Assembly (NCBI GenBank): GCA_016721735.1
Contig: JADKHM010000004.1
Span: 124,001-188,000 of the forward strand
DNA: 64,000 nucleotides
Source of the DNA: Flavobacterium sp.
GTDB taxonomy: Bacteria; Bacteroidota; Bacteroidia; Flavobacteriales; Flavobacteriaceae
Direction: 5' to 3'
Position 1 is the stretch's first letter. Each line of letters begins with the position of its first letter. The translations under genes were made by a program, and so were the position numbers. Of the stretch, positions 53,369 through 62,244 are shown in pieces. The notes under the pieces were generated by a model. It searched no databases. It was not told where the DNA came from and saw nothing but the letters and a program-made list of their open reading frames with translations.

Positions 53369-53557
53369 ATGTTTTCGACAGGACAATGGGTTTTCGCCGC
53401 TTTATTTTTAGTTAGTTTTGTCTTAGTTATGGTAGTCGCGTACCGAAAAGACATCCAAATTCATCAGAAATTTTACAAGGGAAGTTATAAAGTACTCTTC
53501 GCATTTCTTTTTTTTATTTTTTTGCTTTTCCTAATTAAAGTATTTATGAAACGCTAG
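53369..53557 (+). CDS. Small two-helix membrane protein
   Basis: 62 residues from MFSTGQWVFA. Two hydrophobic helices (VFAALFLVSFVLVMVVA and LFAFLFFIFLLFLIKVF) flank a basic loop (YRKDIQIHQKFYKGSYK). The pattern is common in Flavobacteria; the function is unknown. An ATG 10 codons upstream is less likely, since it adds no conserved-looking sequence. Confidence 0.7.
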   Translation: MFSTGQWVFAALFLVSFVLVMVVAYRKDIQIHQKFYKGSYKVLFAFLFFIFLLFLIKVFMKR

Positions 53558-53570
53558 AAGAAATCCGTAC

Positions 53571-53606
53571 GGAAAACCCTAAGGAAAACCCCGAGGAAAA
53601 CCCGCT
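53571..53606 (+). repeat. Three 12-bp repeats GGAAAACCC+NNN
   Basis: GGAAAACCCTAA, GGAAAACCCCGA and GGAAAACCCGCT follow each other exactly. The constant nine bases GGAAAACCC are much richer in GC than the surroundings. The array lies about 50 bases before the ATG at 53655 and is followed by eight T. Confidence 0.88.
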
Positions 53607-53654
53607 TTTTTTTATACATTGGTTCATTAACTTTGTCGTTTTAAAGTAAGCGAA

Positions 53655-53936
53655 ATGGCAACTTTTAGTGAAAACGACTTGCGCTATTCCTATCGATGGA
53701 ACCCAGAGACTGCGGAAAACCTTCCAAAAAAAATACGATTCAAAGACACCATTGAATTGAATTTAAAAGAAGGTTACGAGGTATTACTATTTATCAATAG
53801 TTATATGCAACTTAGAAATCTAGGCATGAAATGTACGTTTGAAAAAATAGAATATATTTTGAATGAGGAACTTCCAGAAACCACAAGAAGTTTTAATAAA
53901 ATCAAAAGGTTTCTGACCGACAACTACTTCTTTTAA
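53655..53936 (+). CDS. Small hypothetical protein
   Basis: 93 residues, soluble, alpha/beta, beginning MATFSENDLRYSYRWNP, with KIRFKDTIELNLKEGYEVLLFIN and YMQLRNLGMKCTFEKIEYILNE. No family recognised. It has the triple 12-bp repeat in its presumed leader and a strong terminator 5 bases after its stop, so it is a self-contained unit. Confidence 0.65.
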   Translation: MATFSENDLRYSYRWNPETAENLPKKIRFKDTIELNLKEGYEVLLFINSYMQLRNLGMKCTFEKIEYILNEELPETTRSFNKIKRFLTDNYFF

Positions 53937-53940
53937 TAAG

Positions 53941-53970
53941 AAATGCCCGCTAAGTAGCAGGCATTTTTTA
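53941..53970 (+). terminator. Terminator of the small hypothetical gene
   Basis: AAATGCC pairs with GGCATTT and inside it GCTA pairs with TAGC around AG; a T run follows. Confidence 0.85.
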
Positions 53971-53985
53971 TAGTCTCAATATTCA

Positions 53986-56019
53986 CTAATTTTCCAGCGG
54001 TAAGTAACTGTAGTTCTTAGCGTAGTATAGCATTTGTTCTGCAAAACTCTTTGGCTGTTGCACTTCTATTGCGATAATATTTCCTTTGTCATCAGTTTTT
54101 GGAACCAAGACCGGATTTACAAATCCGTTGTAAGGTGCTGCAGTAAATTGTTTACAACGCTCTAGGACTTCAGCATGCAATTTTTGATCTACTTTCACGC
54201 CGTAATTTTCTACTAAGTTCTTTCCTGCGGTGAAATCTCCTTCGGATTTAATTCGCTGCACTTCTTTTAAAAGCTGTCCAAACAATTCGTGTAATTTCTC
54301 GTAATCATTAATATTGAAATAAGTCTTGCCATCACGAGTAATTTTCTCAATCACATTGTCATTTTGACCTTTTTCAAAAACCCATGAACTCACCCATTGT
54401 CGATTTCTCATATGAGCTTCCTCAAGATTTGCCCCCAATTCTAGACGAGCCAACTGCATCATCATACCATTTCGGATATACCCATCGTAGGCTTCCATTC
54501 CAAGTTTCTTCCAGTCATCGACCAAACCAATTTCTTGCAATTTTGGATTGTACAAATAGTATAAACCTACCAAATCTGCTCTTCCTTCTTCCAAAGTAGA
54601 AGCATAACTCTTCAAAGTTTCTTTAGGAGTTCCCACGCCTGGGTTGATTTGACCAGAAGCGTGACCAACAACTTCGTGCAACGCAGTATGCATCTTGTCT
54701 CCGAGTTCTCCATATTTTTGTGCTAATGCCACTTCATCTGCATCGTTGGCAAATTCTAATAATTTACCTTTTCCGCCAGATTTGGCGTATGAATCAATAA
54801 TATTACCTAGAGATACTGATTTTGAACCATAAGCGGCACGAATCCAATCGGCATTTGGGAGATTAACCCCAATCGGTGTGCTTGGAGAAGAATCTCCCGC
54901 TTCGCCAGCAACAACTACAGTTTTGTATGATACACCAACAACATTTTTCTTTTTGTGTTCCGCCATGAGCGGTGAATTATCTTCGAACCACTGTGCATTT
55001 TTAGAGACCACTTCCATTTTGGCAGACATATCAAAATCTTTAATCTGCACCACACTTTCGTAGGAACCTCTATAGCCTAATGGATCGTTATACACTTCGA
55101 CGAAACCGCTGATATAATCTATATTTCCGTCGGTAGCTTGCAACCAAGCAATGTTATATTCATCCCAAGTTCTTAAATCTCCCGTTTTATAATATTGAAT
55201 CAATAATCCCAACGCATCAGCTTGTTTTTGATTTTCAGCAACCGATTTTGCCTTTTCCAACCAGTAGATAATTTTGTCGATTGCAGCGCCGTACATTCCG
55301 CCACTTTTCCAAACTTTTTCTTCAAGTTGCCCTTTTTTGTTTCGTGTCAACTTCGAGTTCAAACCATATGAATAAGGCTTCGCTGGATCGGGACTTTTCA
55401 TATTGGCATAGAATGCCTCGGCTTCTTTTTCTGTAATTCCTTTGTCGTAAAAGTTGATGGCAGAACCAGCAATCAAACCTTTTGATTCCTCTAGATTTAC
55501 TTTTTTGGCATCTAGTTCATTAAACAATATAGAGACAATATTTGCGTCAAGGCTAGTTTTAGTAGCGGCCATCAAACCTTTAAAATAGTCTTTAGAAAAG
55601 CCAGGTTTAATTTTATCATTGGAATAGTGATGGTGAATTCCGTTAGAAAACCAAACGCGTTTGAGGTAAACTTCAAAGTTCTTCCAGTCATCAGATTTCT
55701 TATCACCTTTATATTGGGTATAGATATTCTCTAAAGCTTTTCTAATCTTTAGATTGTATTTATAATGTTGATCCCACATAATATCCCGACCACAAGTACC
55801 GGCTTCGGTTAAGTAATAAACCAATTGTTTTTCTTTCAAGGTTAGATCGTCCCAACTTGAAATTTGATACCGTAAGACATTGATGTCGGCAAACTTCTCA
55901 ACTACGTATGAAAATGAGTCAATATCGGCCTTTGGTTTGTCAGTTTTCTGGGCTTGAGCCAACATCATTGTGACCGAGCCAACAGCAATAAAAACAGTGA
56001 AGAATTTAGCTAATTTCAT
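53986..56019 (-). CDS. Secreted dipeptidyl peptidase III (M49)
   Basis: 677 residues with a signal peptide (MKLAKFFTVFIAVGSVTMMLAQAQ). The M49 zinc site is HEVVGH (His448 and His453; the family has HExxGH with a residue insertion) and, about 30 residues later, EEGRADLVGLY with the third ligand Glu. It removes dipeptides from the N-terminus of peptides, probably in the periplasm. It is the only gene on this transcript, with a -7 box at 56056. Confidence 0.93.
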   Translation of the reverse strand: MKLAKFFTVFIAVGSVTMMLAQAQKTDKPKADIDSFSYVVEKFADINVLRYQISSWDDLTLKEKQLVYYLTEAGTCGRDIMWDQHYKYNLKIRKALENIYTQYKGDKKSDDWKNFEVYLKRVWFSNGIHHHYSNDKIKPGFSKDYFKGLMAATKTSLDANIVSILFNELDAKKVNLEESKGLIAGSAINFYDKGITEKEAEAFYANMKSPDPAKPYSYGLNSKLTRNKKGQLEEKVWKSGGMYGAAIDKIIYWLEKAKSVAENQKQADALGLLIQYYKTGDLRTWDEYNIAWLQATDGNIDYISGFVEVYNDPLGYRGSYESVVQIKDFDMSAKMEVVSKNAQWFEDNSPLMAEHKKKNVVGVSYKTVVVAGEAGDSSPSTPIGVNLPNADWIRAAYGSKSVSLGNIIDSYAKSGGKGKLLEFANDADEVALAQKYGELGDKMHTALHEVVGHASGQINPGVGTPKETLKSYASTLEEGRADLVGLYYLYNPKLQEIGLVDDWKKLGMEAYDGYIRNGMMMQLARLELGANLEEAHMRNRQWVSSWVFEKGQNDNVIEKITRDGKTYFNINDYEKLHELFGQLLKEVQRIKSEGDFTAGKNLVENYGVKVDQKLHAEVLERCKQFTAAPYNGFVNPVLVPKTDDKGNIIAIEVQQPKSFAEQMLYYAKNYSYLPLEN

Positions 56020-56055
56020 TGTAAATTGTATTAATAATTATTTAATAACGGGAAC

Positions 56056-56063
56056 CAAATATA
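56056..56063 (-). promoter_or_regulatory. -7 box of the dipeptidyl peptidase III gene
   Basis: CAAATATA on the plus strand reads TATATTTG on the minus strand, 37 bases before the ATG at 56019. A second identical octamer lies at 56089-56096. Confidence 0.45.
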
Positions 56064-56182
56064 ATGATTGTTTCTCAAAACTAGTTCCAAATATAAAACA
56101 GATTTACCATGAATGTTTTCGGCACATAGCGTTTAGTTTATGATAAAATATTTAACTTTACACAAATAACATTATTTACGAA

Positions 56183-57298
56183 ATGAGAATCCTAAAGTAT
56201 CTTTTCTTGCTTTTCTTATTGGCAATTTTTGCTTCCACGGTATACGTCGCAACACTCAAAGGAGATTTTGAAGTAGAAAGAAGCATCGTGATCAATTCTC
56301 CCAGAACAACCCTATTTAATTATATCAACGACTTTCGAAATTGGGAAACTTTCGGTTCATGGAAGAAAGAAGATTCAGGAATGACTTTCAACTACCCAAA
56401 AAATACTGTTGGCACAGGTGGTTCCTACTCGTGGACAGGAAATGATAATGAAGGAGAAATGAAAACCACTGCAGTCATTACCAATCAATCCATTCGGCAA
56501 AAAATGAATTACAATGGGACCGAAGGAATCGTGACTTGGCAATTTAAAGATACCACTGGTGGAACCAAAGTAAGTTGGCGCGTAAAAGGCATCATGAGTT
56601 TTAAGTGTAAGGTCTCATCGATTTTTAGTGGTGGAGCCGATCAAGTCTTTGGGGCGATGTATGAGAAAAGTCTCGCCAACCTCGGAAAAACCATCGACTA
56701 TGAAATGAAAACCTACAAAATCAAAGTGGATGGAGCCGTTAAAAAATCTGGAACTTTCTACTTGAAGCAAACAATTACCAGCAAAATAAGTAATGTTCCT
56801 CATAATCTTCGAATTCTCATTCCGAAAATGATTCATTTTTTCGCCAAGAACCAATTGGTTATGTATGGGAAACCTTTCGTAATTTATCATACTTATGATA
56901 TGACTAATGGAATCACAAAGTTATCGGTTTGTATTCCTGTAAAAGAAGAAATACGAACAACCGAAGAAAGCGAAATTACTTCTGGATTATTATATCCTTT
57001 TTCCTCAGTAAAAACTACGCTTACAGGAGATTATTCGCATAGCAAAGAAGCGTGGGATAAAACGATAGAGTATATCAAAAAGAATAATTTTACACAAAAT
57101 ACTGATGTTCCGAGAGTAGAAATTTATACAAAGAACATGGTTCAAGTTGCTAACCCATCAAAATGGATTACAGAAATTTATATTCCCATTAAGGCTACAA
57201 CAATAACGGCAGAAGTACCAAAAAAAGAAGTGCAACCGACGGTTTCCCCAACTGTGGCACCAATCTCAAATACGCAAATTGAAAATAAAACACCCTAA
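56183..57298 (+). CDS. SRPBCC (polyketide cyclase-like) membrane-anchored protein
   Basis: 371 residues. One N-terminal helix (LFLLFLLAIFASTVYVA) is followed by a START/SRPBCC domain (VERSIVINSPRTTLFNYINDFRNWETFG, with FNYINDF and W as its landmarks; residues about 30-170) and a second effector-binding-like half (IPVKEEIRTTEESEI). The Pro/Thr-rich tail (PTVSPTVAPIS) is likely disordered. SRPBCC domains hold hydrophobic ligands; the ligand is unknown. It precedes the ECF sigma operon by about 60 bases. Confidence 0.82.
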   Translation: MRILKYLFLLFLLAIFASTVYVATLKGDFEVERSIVINSPRTTLFNYINDFRNWETFGSWKKEDSGMTFNYPKNTVGTGGSYSWTGNDNEGEMKTTAVITNQSIRQKMNYNGTEGIVTWQFKDTTGGTKVSWRVKGIMSFKCKVSSIFSGGADQVFGAMYEKSLANLGKTIDYEMKTYKIKVDGAVKKSGTFYLKQTITSKISNVPHNLRILIPKMIHFFAKNQLVMYGKPFVIYHTYDMTNGITKLSVCIPVKEEIRTTEESEITSGLLYPFSSVKTTLTGDYSHSKEAWDKTIEYIKKNNFTQNTDVPRVEIYTKNMVQVANPSKWITEIYIPIKATTITAEVPKKEVQPTVSPTVAPISNTQIENKTP

Positions 57299-57355
57299 TT
57301 TTTATTTGTATTTAAACCTTTTCATTTTGTAGCACTCCAATACCAAAAAATTTCT

Positions 57356-57895
57356 TTGGACGAACAAGATTTCATACAAAATTTATTGGATCCTAAAACG
57401 CAAAACACGGCGTTTCAGCAACTGTTGAAAGAATATCAGCGGCCTTTGTATAGCTTGATTCGCAATATTGTGCTGAACCACGACGATGCAGATGATGTGC
57501 TACAAAACACCTTTGTAAAAGTCTTCCAAAACCTAAAAAATTTCAAAGGAGAAAGTAAATTATTTTCATGGATGTACCGAATTGCCACCAATGAAGCGAT
57601 TACTTTTATCAATAAAAAAGCTAAAAGAAATGGCATTACAAGCGAGGCGTTACAGTCGAAGATAGTCGATAATTTGAAGGCAGATGACTATTTTGATGGA
57701 GATCTAATTCAAATCAAACTTCAAAAAGCGATTGCCCTTCTACCACAGAAACAACAATTGGTTTTCAAAATGAGATACTTTGATGAAATCAAATATGAAG
57801 ATATGTCGGAGATTTTAGGCACATCTGTAGGCGCATTGAAAGCATCATACCACCATGCCGTAAAAAAAATTGAAATTTATATGACTTCCAATTAA
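57356..57895 (+). CDS. ECF-type RNA polymerase sigma factor
   Basis: 179 residues: region 2 with HDDADDVLQNTFVKVFQNLKNF and FSWMYRIATNEAITF, and region 4 with LPQKQQLVFKMRYFDEIKYEDMSEILGTSVGALKASYHHAVKKIE. The start is TTG at 57356; no ATG is available before the conserved parts. The next two genes, a membrane protein with a helical tail and a small secreted protein, have the order of a sigma / anti-sigma / periplasmic sensor operon. Confidence 0.9.
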   Translation: MDEQDFIQNLLDPKTQNTAFQQLLKEYQRPLYSLIRNIVLNHDDADDVLQNTFVKVFQNLKNFKGESKLFSWMYRIATNEAITFINKKAKRNGITSEALQSKIVDNLKADDYFDGDLIQIKLQKAIALLPQKQQLVFKMRYFDEIKYEDMSEILGTSVGALKASYHHAVKKIEIYMTSN

Positions 57896-57925
57896 ACGAA
57901 TCAAATAAGATAAAGTCCAACGACC

Positions 57926-58336
57926 ATGAAAGCATTCAAACTTGATAAAAAACCCAAAATAAATTCAGGATTTAAAGTCCCTGATGCCTATTTTGAGAAC
58001 CTTGAATCTTCAATACTACAGAAGATTTCTACCAAAGAAACGCCTGTCTTTACATTATTTACCAAGAGAAATTGGCTACTCGCTACTGCAGCTGTTTTTG
58101 TTATTGCGTTGTCAATTCCACTTGTAAATCAGATGACCACTTCGACGTCAACTGTTGATGAAGTCCAATTGGAAAATTATCTTTGCGAACAATCTAATTT
58201 ATCCGAAGATGACATCGTAGAATTGTTGGACGAAGAAAAAATAGAAAAAATCAAACTAGATTTAAATGTTGACTCCAATGAGTTGGAAGACGCCTTATTA
58301 ACCAACTCAAATTTAGAAGATGACATCATCAATTAA
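57926..58336 (+). CDS. Putative anti-sigma factor, single-pass membrane protein
   Basis: 136 residues: an N-terminal cytoplasmic part (FKVPDAYFENLESSILQKI), one membrane helix (LLATAAVFVIALSIPLV, about residues 53-69) and an acidic outer part (LSEDDIVELLDEEKIEKI). Its size, topology and place directly after the sigma gene suggest that it holds the sigma factor inactive; there is no zinc motif to prove it. It overlaps no gene but lies only 16 bases before the next ATG. Confidence 0.7.
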   Translation: MKAFKLDKKPKINSGFKVPDAYFENLESSILQKISTKETPVFTLFTKRNWLLATAAVFVIALSIPLVNQMTTSTSTVDEVQLENYLCEQSNLSEDDIVELLDEEKIEKIKLDLNVDSNELEDALLTNSNLEDDIIN

Positions 58337-58352
58337 TACAAATAAAAATCCC

Positions 58353-58808
58353 ATGAAAACTGCAAAACTACTTTCTATCTTAGCCTTCCTTTTTTCTGTA
58401 ATTGCGATTGGTCAACCGAGATTCAATCAAAAAAAGGAGCAAATAAAAGCATTGAAAATAGCGTACATCACTGATGAACTTAAACTAACCCCTGACGAAG
58501 CAACCAAGTTTTGGCCGCTTTTTAATGCTTATGAAGAGAAACAAAAGAATTTCAGAAAAGGAAGAATTCGTTCTTATTTAGATCAGAATGAAAGTGGCGA
58601 TATAGATAAGATGACCGAAAAAGAAGCAATCGCAGTCTTGAACGAAATTGAAAATTCTGAAGAAGATGCATTCCAAAATCGCAAGAAATTTGTTGCTAGC
58701 CTAAAAGGCATATTGCCCGCTACTAAAATATTAAAGCTAAAAAAAGCGGAAGAAGGATTTAATAAAAAATTACTAAAACAGTTCAAAGATAAAGTTGGTA
58801 AGGAATAA
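58353..58808 (+). CDS. Small periplasmic sensor-like protein of the ECF operon
   Basis: 151 residues from MKTAKLLSILAFLFSVIAIGQ, a signal peptide. The mature helical chain has KIAYITDELKLTPDEATKFWPLFNAYEEK, in the pattern of the CpxP/Spy/LTxxQ and heavy-metal-resistance sensor group, and a second helical pair (FVASLKGILPATKILKLKKAEE). Such proteins sense misfolding or metals and act on the anti-sigma protein. The role is inferred from operon order. Confidence 0.78.
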   Translation: MKTAKLLSILAFLFSVIAIGQPRFNQKKEQIKALKIAYITDELKLTPDEATKFWPLFNAYEEKQKNFRKGRIRSYLDQNESGDIDKMTEKEAIAVLNEIENSEEDAFQNRKKFVASLKGILPATKILKLKKAEEGFNKKLLKQFKDKVGKE

Positions 58809-58951
58809 TTTTTAACAAACTTCCCTTTATTCGAAGGGGTAGACAATGCATCTGCGATTCAAAAACACAAAGTGGCATAGTAATTGGATTCCCCAAAACC
58901 AGAATAAAAACTTCCTTTTTATTTCTATTTATTAACCAAACTATTGAGCAC

Positions 58952-60160
58952 ATGAAAACTACAATTATTTCCTCCGCTTTATTTTTTATTCTTTTTGCCT
59001 TACCGATGTCGGCTCAGGATAGAACAACCGTAAATGCAACAAGCTCTGAAATTAGTGACAATCTCGACTTAAGAGCGATTGCTTCCATTTTTGGCGATGC
59101 CAAGAATTTAGAAGATTTTGAAAGACAGCTAAATGATCCTAAGATTCAAATTTCAAATCTAGATTTGAATGATGACAATCAAGTAGATTATTTGAGAGTT
59201 ATTGAATCTGTTGAAGGAAATACCCATTTGATTATCGTGCAATCTGTTTTGGGAAGAGATACTTACCAAGATGTTGCTACAATTGAAGTAGAAAAAGATC
59301 GCAACAATCAAGTGCAAGTTCAAGTAGTTGGAGATGTATATATGTATGGTCAAAATTATATTTATGAACCAATATATGTTGCCACTCCAATAATTTATAG
59401 CTCTTTTTGGATTCCAACCTACCGCCCATACTGCTCGATTTGGTATTGGGACTACTACCCAAGTTTCTATTACACTTGGCGTCCTTGCCCAGTCTTTAGA
59501 TACCGTAATAATATTAGTTTACATATCAATCTAAACCATCATTATAACTATGTTAATACAAGACATTGTCACAGAGCAGTAGCCTTGTATGAAGGAAGAA
59601 GATCTAACTATTGTGAGAGAAACGCTCCTAATCGCGGATTTACATATCGTAACAATAATGTAAAAAACCGCTATGAATTAGACCAGACAAGAAACATAAA
59701 GAATCTTTCTTCAAGAAATAATGTCGCTTATACACCTAGAAACAACAATGACAAAACTGACTTTACTAGTCGAACAGTTAAAACGTCACGAAATAACTCT
59801 TTTTCTACGAATTCATACCCAAGTAGAACAACAACTACTTCTAACGGCAGCGATCGAGTAAAACCAAATTTCTCTGAAGTACCTAAAAATCCAGTTCGCC
59901 ATGATGGGACGACTCGCCAAAATGAAAATATCAGACAGGTGGTTTCAGGTAACACAAAAAATTCACAAGCAAATTCTACCTATTTGACTAGTAGAAACTC
60001 AGAAACAAGAAGTGGAAACTCAAACCAAAATAGCCACATCAAAGAGAATTCGAACAGAGGTAGCGATCACAATTCGTTCTCACAACCTAGAAACGAATCT
60101 TCATCAAGAGGTCGAACAATAGCTCGACAAAATAATGCGGGAAATTCACGACGAGGATAA
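58952..60160 (+). CDS. Secreted hypothetical protein with disordered N/S/R-rich tail
   Basis: 402 residues with a signal peptide (MKTTIISSALFFILFALPMSAQ). Residues 30-120 are folded (LDLRAIASIFGDAKNLEDFERQLN and DLNDDNQVDYLRVIE resemble a calcium-type D-rich loop). A Tyr/Trp-rich stretch follows (FWIPTYRP, WYWDYYPSFYYTW). The last 190 residues are Asn, Ser, Arg and Thr rich and presumably disordered. Proteins of this look are common next to ECF sigma operons in Flavobacteria. Function is unknown. A terminator follows. Confidence 0.72.
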   Translation: MKTTIISSALFFILFALPMSAQDRTTVNATSSEISDNLDLRAIASIFGDAKNLEDFERQLNDPKIQISNLDLNDDNQVDYLRVIESVEGNTHLIIVQSVLGRDTYQDVATIEVEKDRNNQVQVQVVGDVYMYGQNYIYEPIYVATPIIYSSFWIPTYRPYCSIWYWDYYPSFYYTWRPCPVFRYRNNISLHINLNHHYNYVNTRHCHRAVALYEGRRSNYCERNAPNRGFTYRNNNVKNRYELDQTRNIKNLSSRNNVAYTPRNNNDKTDFTSRTVKTSRNNSFSTNSYPSRTTTTSNGSDRVKPNFSEVPKNPVRHDGTTRQNENIRQVVSGNTKNSQANSTYLTSRNSETRSGNSNQNSHIKENSNRGSDHNSFSQPRNESSSRGRTIARQNNAGNSRRG

Positions 60161-60185
60161 GCAAAACCAATTACTAATAATATAA

Positions 60186-60217
60186 AAAAGGCATCGAAAA
60201 TATTCGGTGCCTTTTTT
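60186..60217 (+). terminator. Terminator after the N/S/R-rich protein
   Basis: GGCATCGAA (60190-60198) pairs with TTCGGTGCC (60203-60211) with one T-G pair, loop AATA, then seven T-rich bases; A run on the other side. Confidence 0.82.
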
Positions 60218-60238
60218 ATTTCACGCTATAAAAAATAA

Positions 60239-60246
60239 TATCTTTG
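60239..60246 (+). promoter_or_regulatory. -7 box of kup
   Basis: TATCTTTG fits TAnnTTTG, 22 bases before the kup ATG at 60269. Confidence 0.5.
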
Positions 60247-60268
60247 CTCTCTTTTTTAATAGCATTTC

Positions 60269-62242
60269 ATGAGTTCAAATAGTCACTCGCATCAACTCCA
60301 CAGCAAGCTTTCTGCAGCTGGCCTTTTAGTCACTCTTGGTATTATTTATGGCGATATTGGAACTTCTCCTCTATATGTTATGAAAGCCATCATCGACAAT
60401 AGTATTATCACAAAAGACTTAGTTCTTGGTGGATTGTCTTGTATTTTTTGGACACTTACTTTGCAGACGACACTTAAATATGTGATTATAACCCTCAGCG
60501 CAGACAATAATGGTGAAGGTGGTATTTTTGCTTTATACGCACTAGTCAAAAAAACAAAAATTCAGTGGCTGATTGTTCCAGCAATTATTGGCGGTAGTGC
60601 CTTACTTGCTGATGGAATCATAACACCTCCTATATCGGTAGCTTCCGCGGTTGAAGGATTGCGGATCTTTAAACCAGACATTCCAACCATCCCAATTGTA
60701 ATTACCATTCTATTTATTCTTTTTACGATTCAGCAATTTGGGACCAAACTCGTAGGTAAATTTTTCGCGCCGATGATGCTGATTTGGTTCTCGATGTTAG
60801 CCATACTTGGAATGGTTCAAATGTGCACTAACTTAGAAGTTTTCAACGCGATAAACCCTTATTACGCCTATAATCTATTGACTTCAGACGTAAGTAGTCA
60901 AGGCTTTTTTATTCTAGGAGCAGTTTTCCTTTGCACTACTGGTGCGGAAGCTTTATATTCTGACATGGGGCATTGTGGCCGAAGAAATATTAGAATAAGT
61001 TGGATTTTTGTAAAAATGGCATTGGTCATGAACTACTTCGGACAAGGTGCTTATTTGTTACTTCATGAAGGAAAAACTTTAGAGCAGTTGGGTAGTTCAA
61101 ATCCTAACCCTTTTTACTTGATGATGCCTGTTTGGTTTCAACCGATAGGAATTGTAATTGCAACTTTAGCAGCGGTAATTGCCTCTCAAGCCTTAATCAG
61201 CGGTTCATTTACCCTTATTAATGAAGCCATGCGTCTCAATTTTTGGCCAAAAGTTAAGATTAAGTTTCCAACTGATGTGAAAGGTCAATTATACATTCCA
61301 TCTATCAATTGGCTGTTATTTTTGGGTTGTGTTGGCATCGTAATTTATTTCAAAGAATCAGGTAATATGGAACATGCGTATGGACTTGCCATTGTTCTAT
61401 GTATGATTATGACTACGATCTTGCTCAATTTTTATTTGATTATGAAAAGGGTAAAATGGTATTTTATTGCGCCAATTATTCTCGTCTATCTTACCATCGA
61501 ATTGAGTTTCTTGGCCGCTAATATTGTAAAATTCTTAGACGGTGGTTTTGTCACCTTATTTATTGCTTTAATTCTTATTGGCATCATGTCTACTTGGTTC
61601 CTCGCCAAAAGAATTAGCAAAAATTACACGAAAATTGTTAAGATTAACGAGTATAAAAAGGTGTTGGCTGAACTAAGCGTCGACTTATCTATACCAAAAT
61701 ATGCTACGCATTTAGTATACATGACCAACTCGACAAAATCAGACGAAATTGAGGAAAAAGTAATGTACTCCATTCTCCAAAAAAGACCGAAACGAGCAGA
61801 CATATATTGGTTTATTCATGTCAATGTAATGAATGAACCGTATCGTAAAGAATACAAAGTAGTAGAAATCGTGCCAGATGACATCTACAGAATTGATTTT
61901 TTCCTTGGATTTAGAGAACCAACTAAGATCAATTTGATGTTTAAAGAAGTTATCAAGGACATGGTTAATAACGGTGAAGTAGATATCACCAGTCGCTACG
62001 AATCTTTAAACAAAAACAACATTCTTGGCGATTTCAAATTTGTCCTTTCAGAGAAATTCTTGTCCAACGACAGCGATGTAACTTTTTTCGAAAAAATTGT
62101 GATGAACGCCTATTTTATCATGAAGAAATTCAGTTTGTCTGAAGAAAAAGGATTTGGATTGGACAGCAGTTCCGTAAAAGTGGAACAATTTCCATTGGTC
62201 TTGCATGCTCCTGAAAAAATCCATCTAGACCGTATAAAATAA
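60269..62242 (+). CDS. kup: KUP-family potassium uptake protein
   Basis: 657 residues with about 12 membrane helices in the first 440 and a cytoplasmic C-terminal domain. Family motifs: GIIYGDIGTSPLYVMKA near residue 25, DNNGEGGIFALYAL, GSALLADGIITPPISVASAVEG and TTGAEALYSDMGHCGRR. KUP carriers import potassium with protons. The gene is monocistronic and convergent with the hydrolase gene 2 bases away. Confidence 0.95.
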   Translation: MSSNSHSHQLHSKLSAAGLLVTLGIIYGDIGTSPLYVMKAIIDNSIITKDLVLGGLSCIFWTLTLQTTLKYVIITLSADNNGEGGIFALYALVKKTKIQWLIVPAIIGGSALLADGIITPPISVASAVEGLRIFKPDIPTIPIVITILFILFTIQQFGTKLVGKFFAPMMLIWFSMLAILGMVQMCTNLEVFNAINPYYAYNLLTSDVSSQGFFILGAVFLCTTGAEALYSDMGHCGRRNIRISWIFVKMALVMNYFGQGAYLLLHEGKTLEQLGSSNPNPFYLMMPVWFQPIGIVIATLAAVIASQALISGSFTLINEAMRLNFWPKVKIKFPTDVKGQLYIPSINWLLFLGCVGIVIYFKESGNMEHAYGLAIVLCMIMTTILLNFYLIMKRVKWYFIAPIILVYLTIELSFLAANIVKFLDGGFVTLFIALILIGIMSTWFLAKRISKNYTKIVKINEYKKVLAELSVDLSIPKYATHLVYMTNSTKSDEIEEKVMYSILQKRPKRADIYWFIHVNVMNEPYRKEYKVVEIVPDDIYRIDFFLGFREPTKINLMFKEVIKDMVNNGEVDITSRYESLNKNNILGDFKFVLSEKFLSNDSDVTFFEKIVMNAYFIMKKFSLSEEKGFGLDSSSVKVEQFPLVLHAPEKIHLDRIK

Positions 62243-62244
62243 AA

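Noticed and set aside
53339..53970. Prophage or integrated element remnant
   Set aside because: Small genes and a triple repeat gave the idea, but no integrase, phage structural gene, attachment-site duplication or shift in flanking gene order is visible.
58809..58860. Terminator at the CCCTT/AAGGG hairpin after the periplasmic sensor gene
   Set aside because: The stem is only five pairs and no T run follows.
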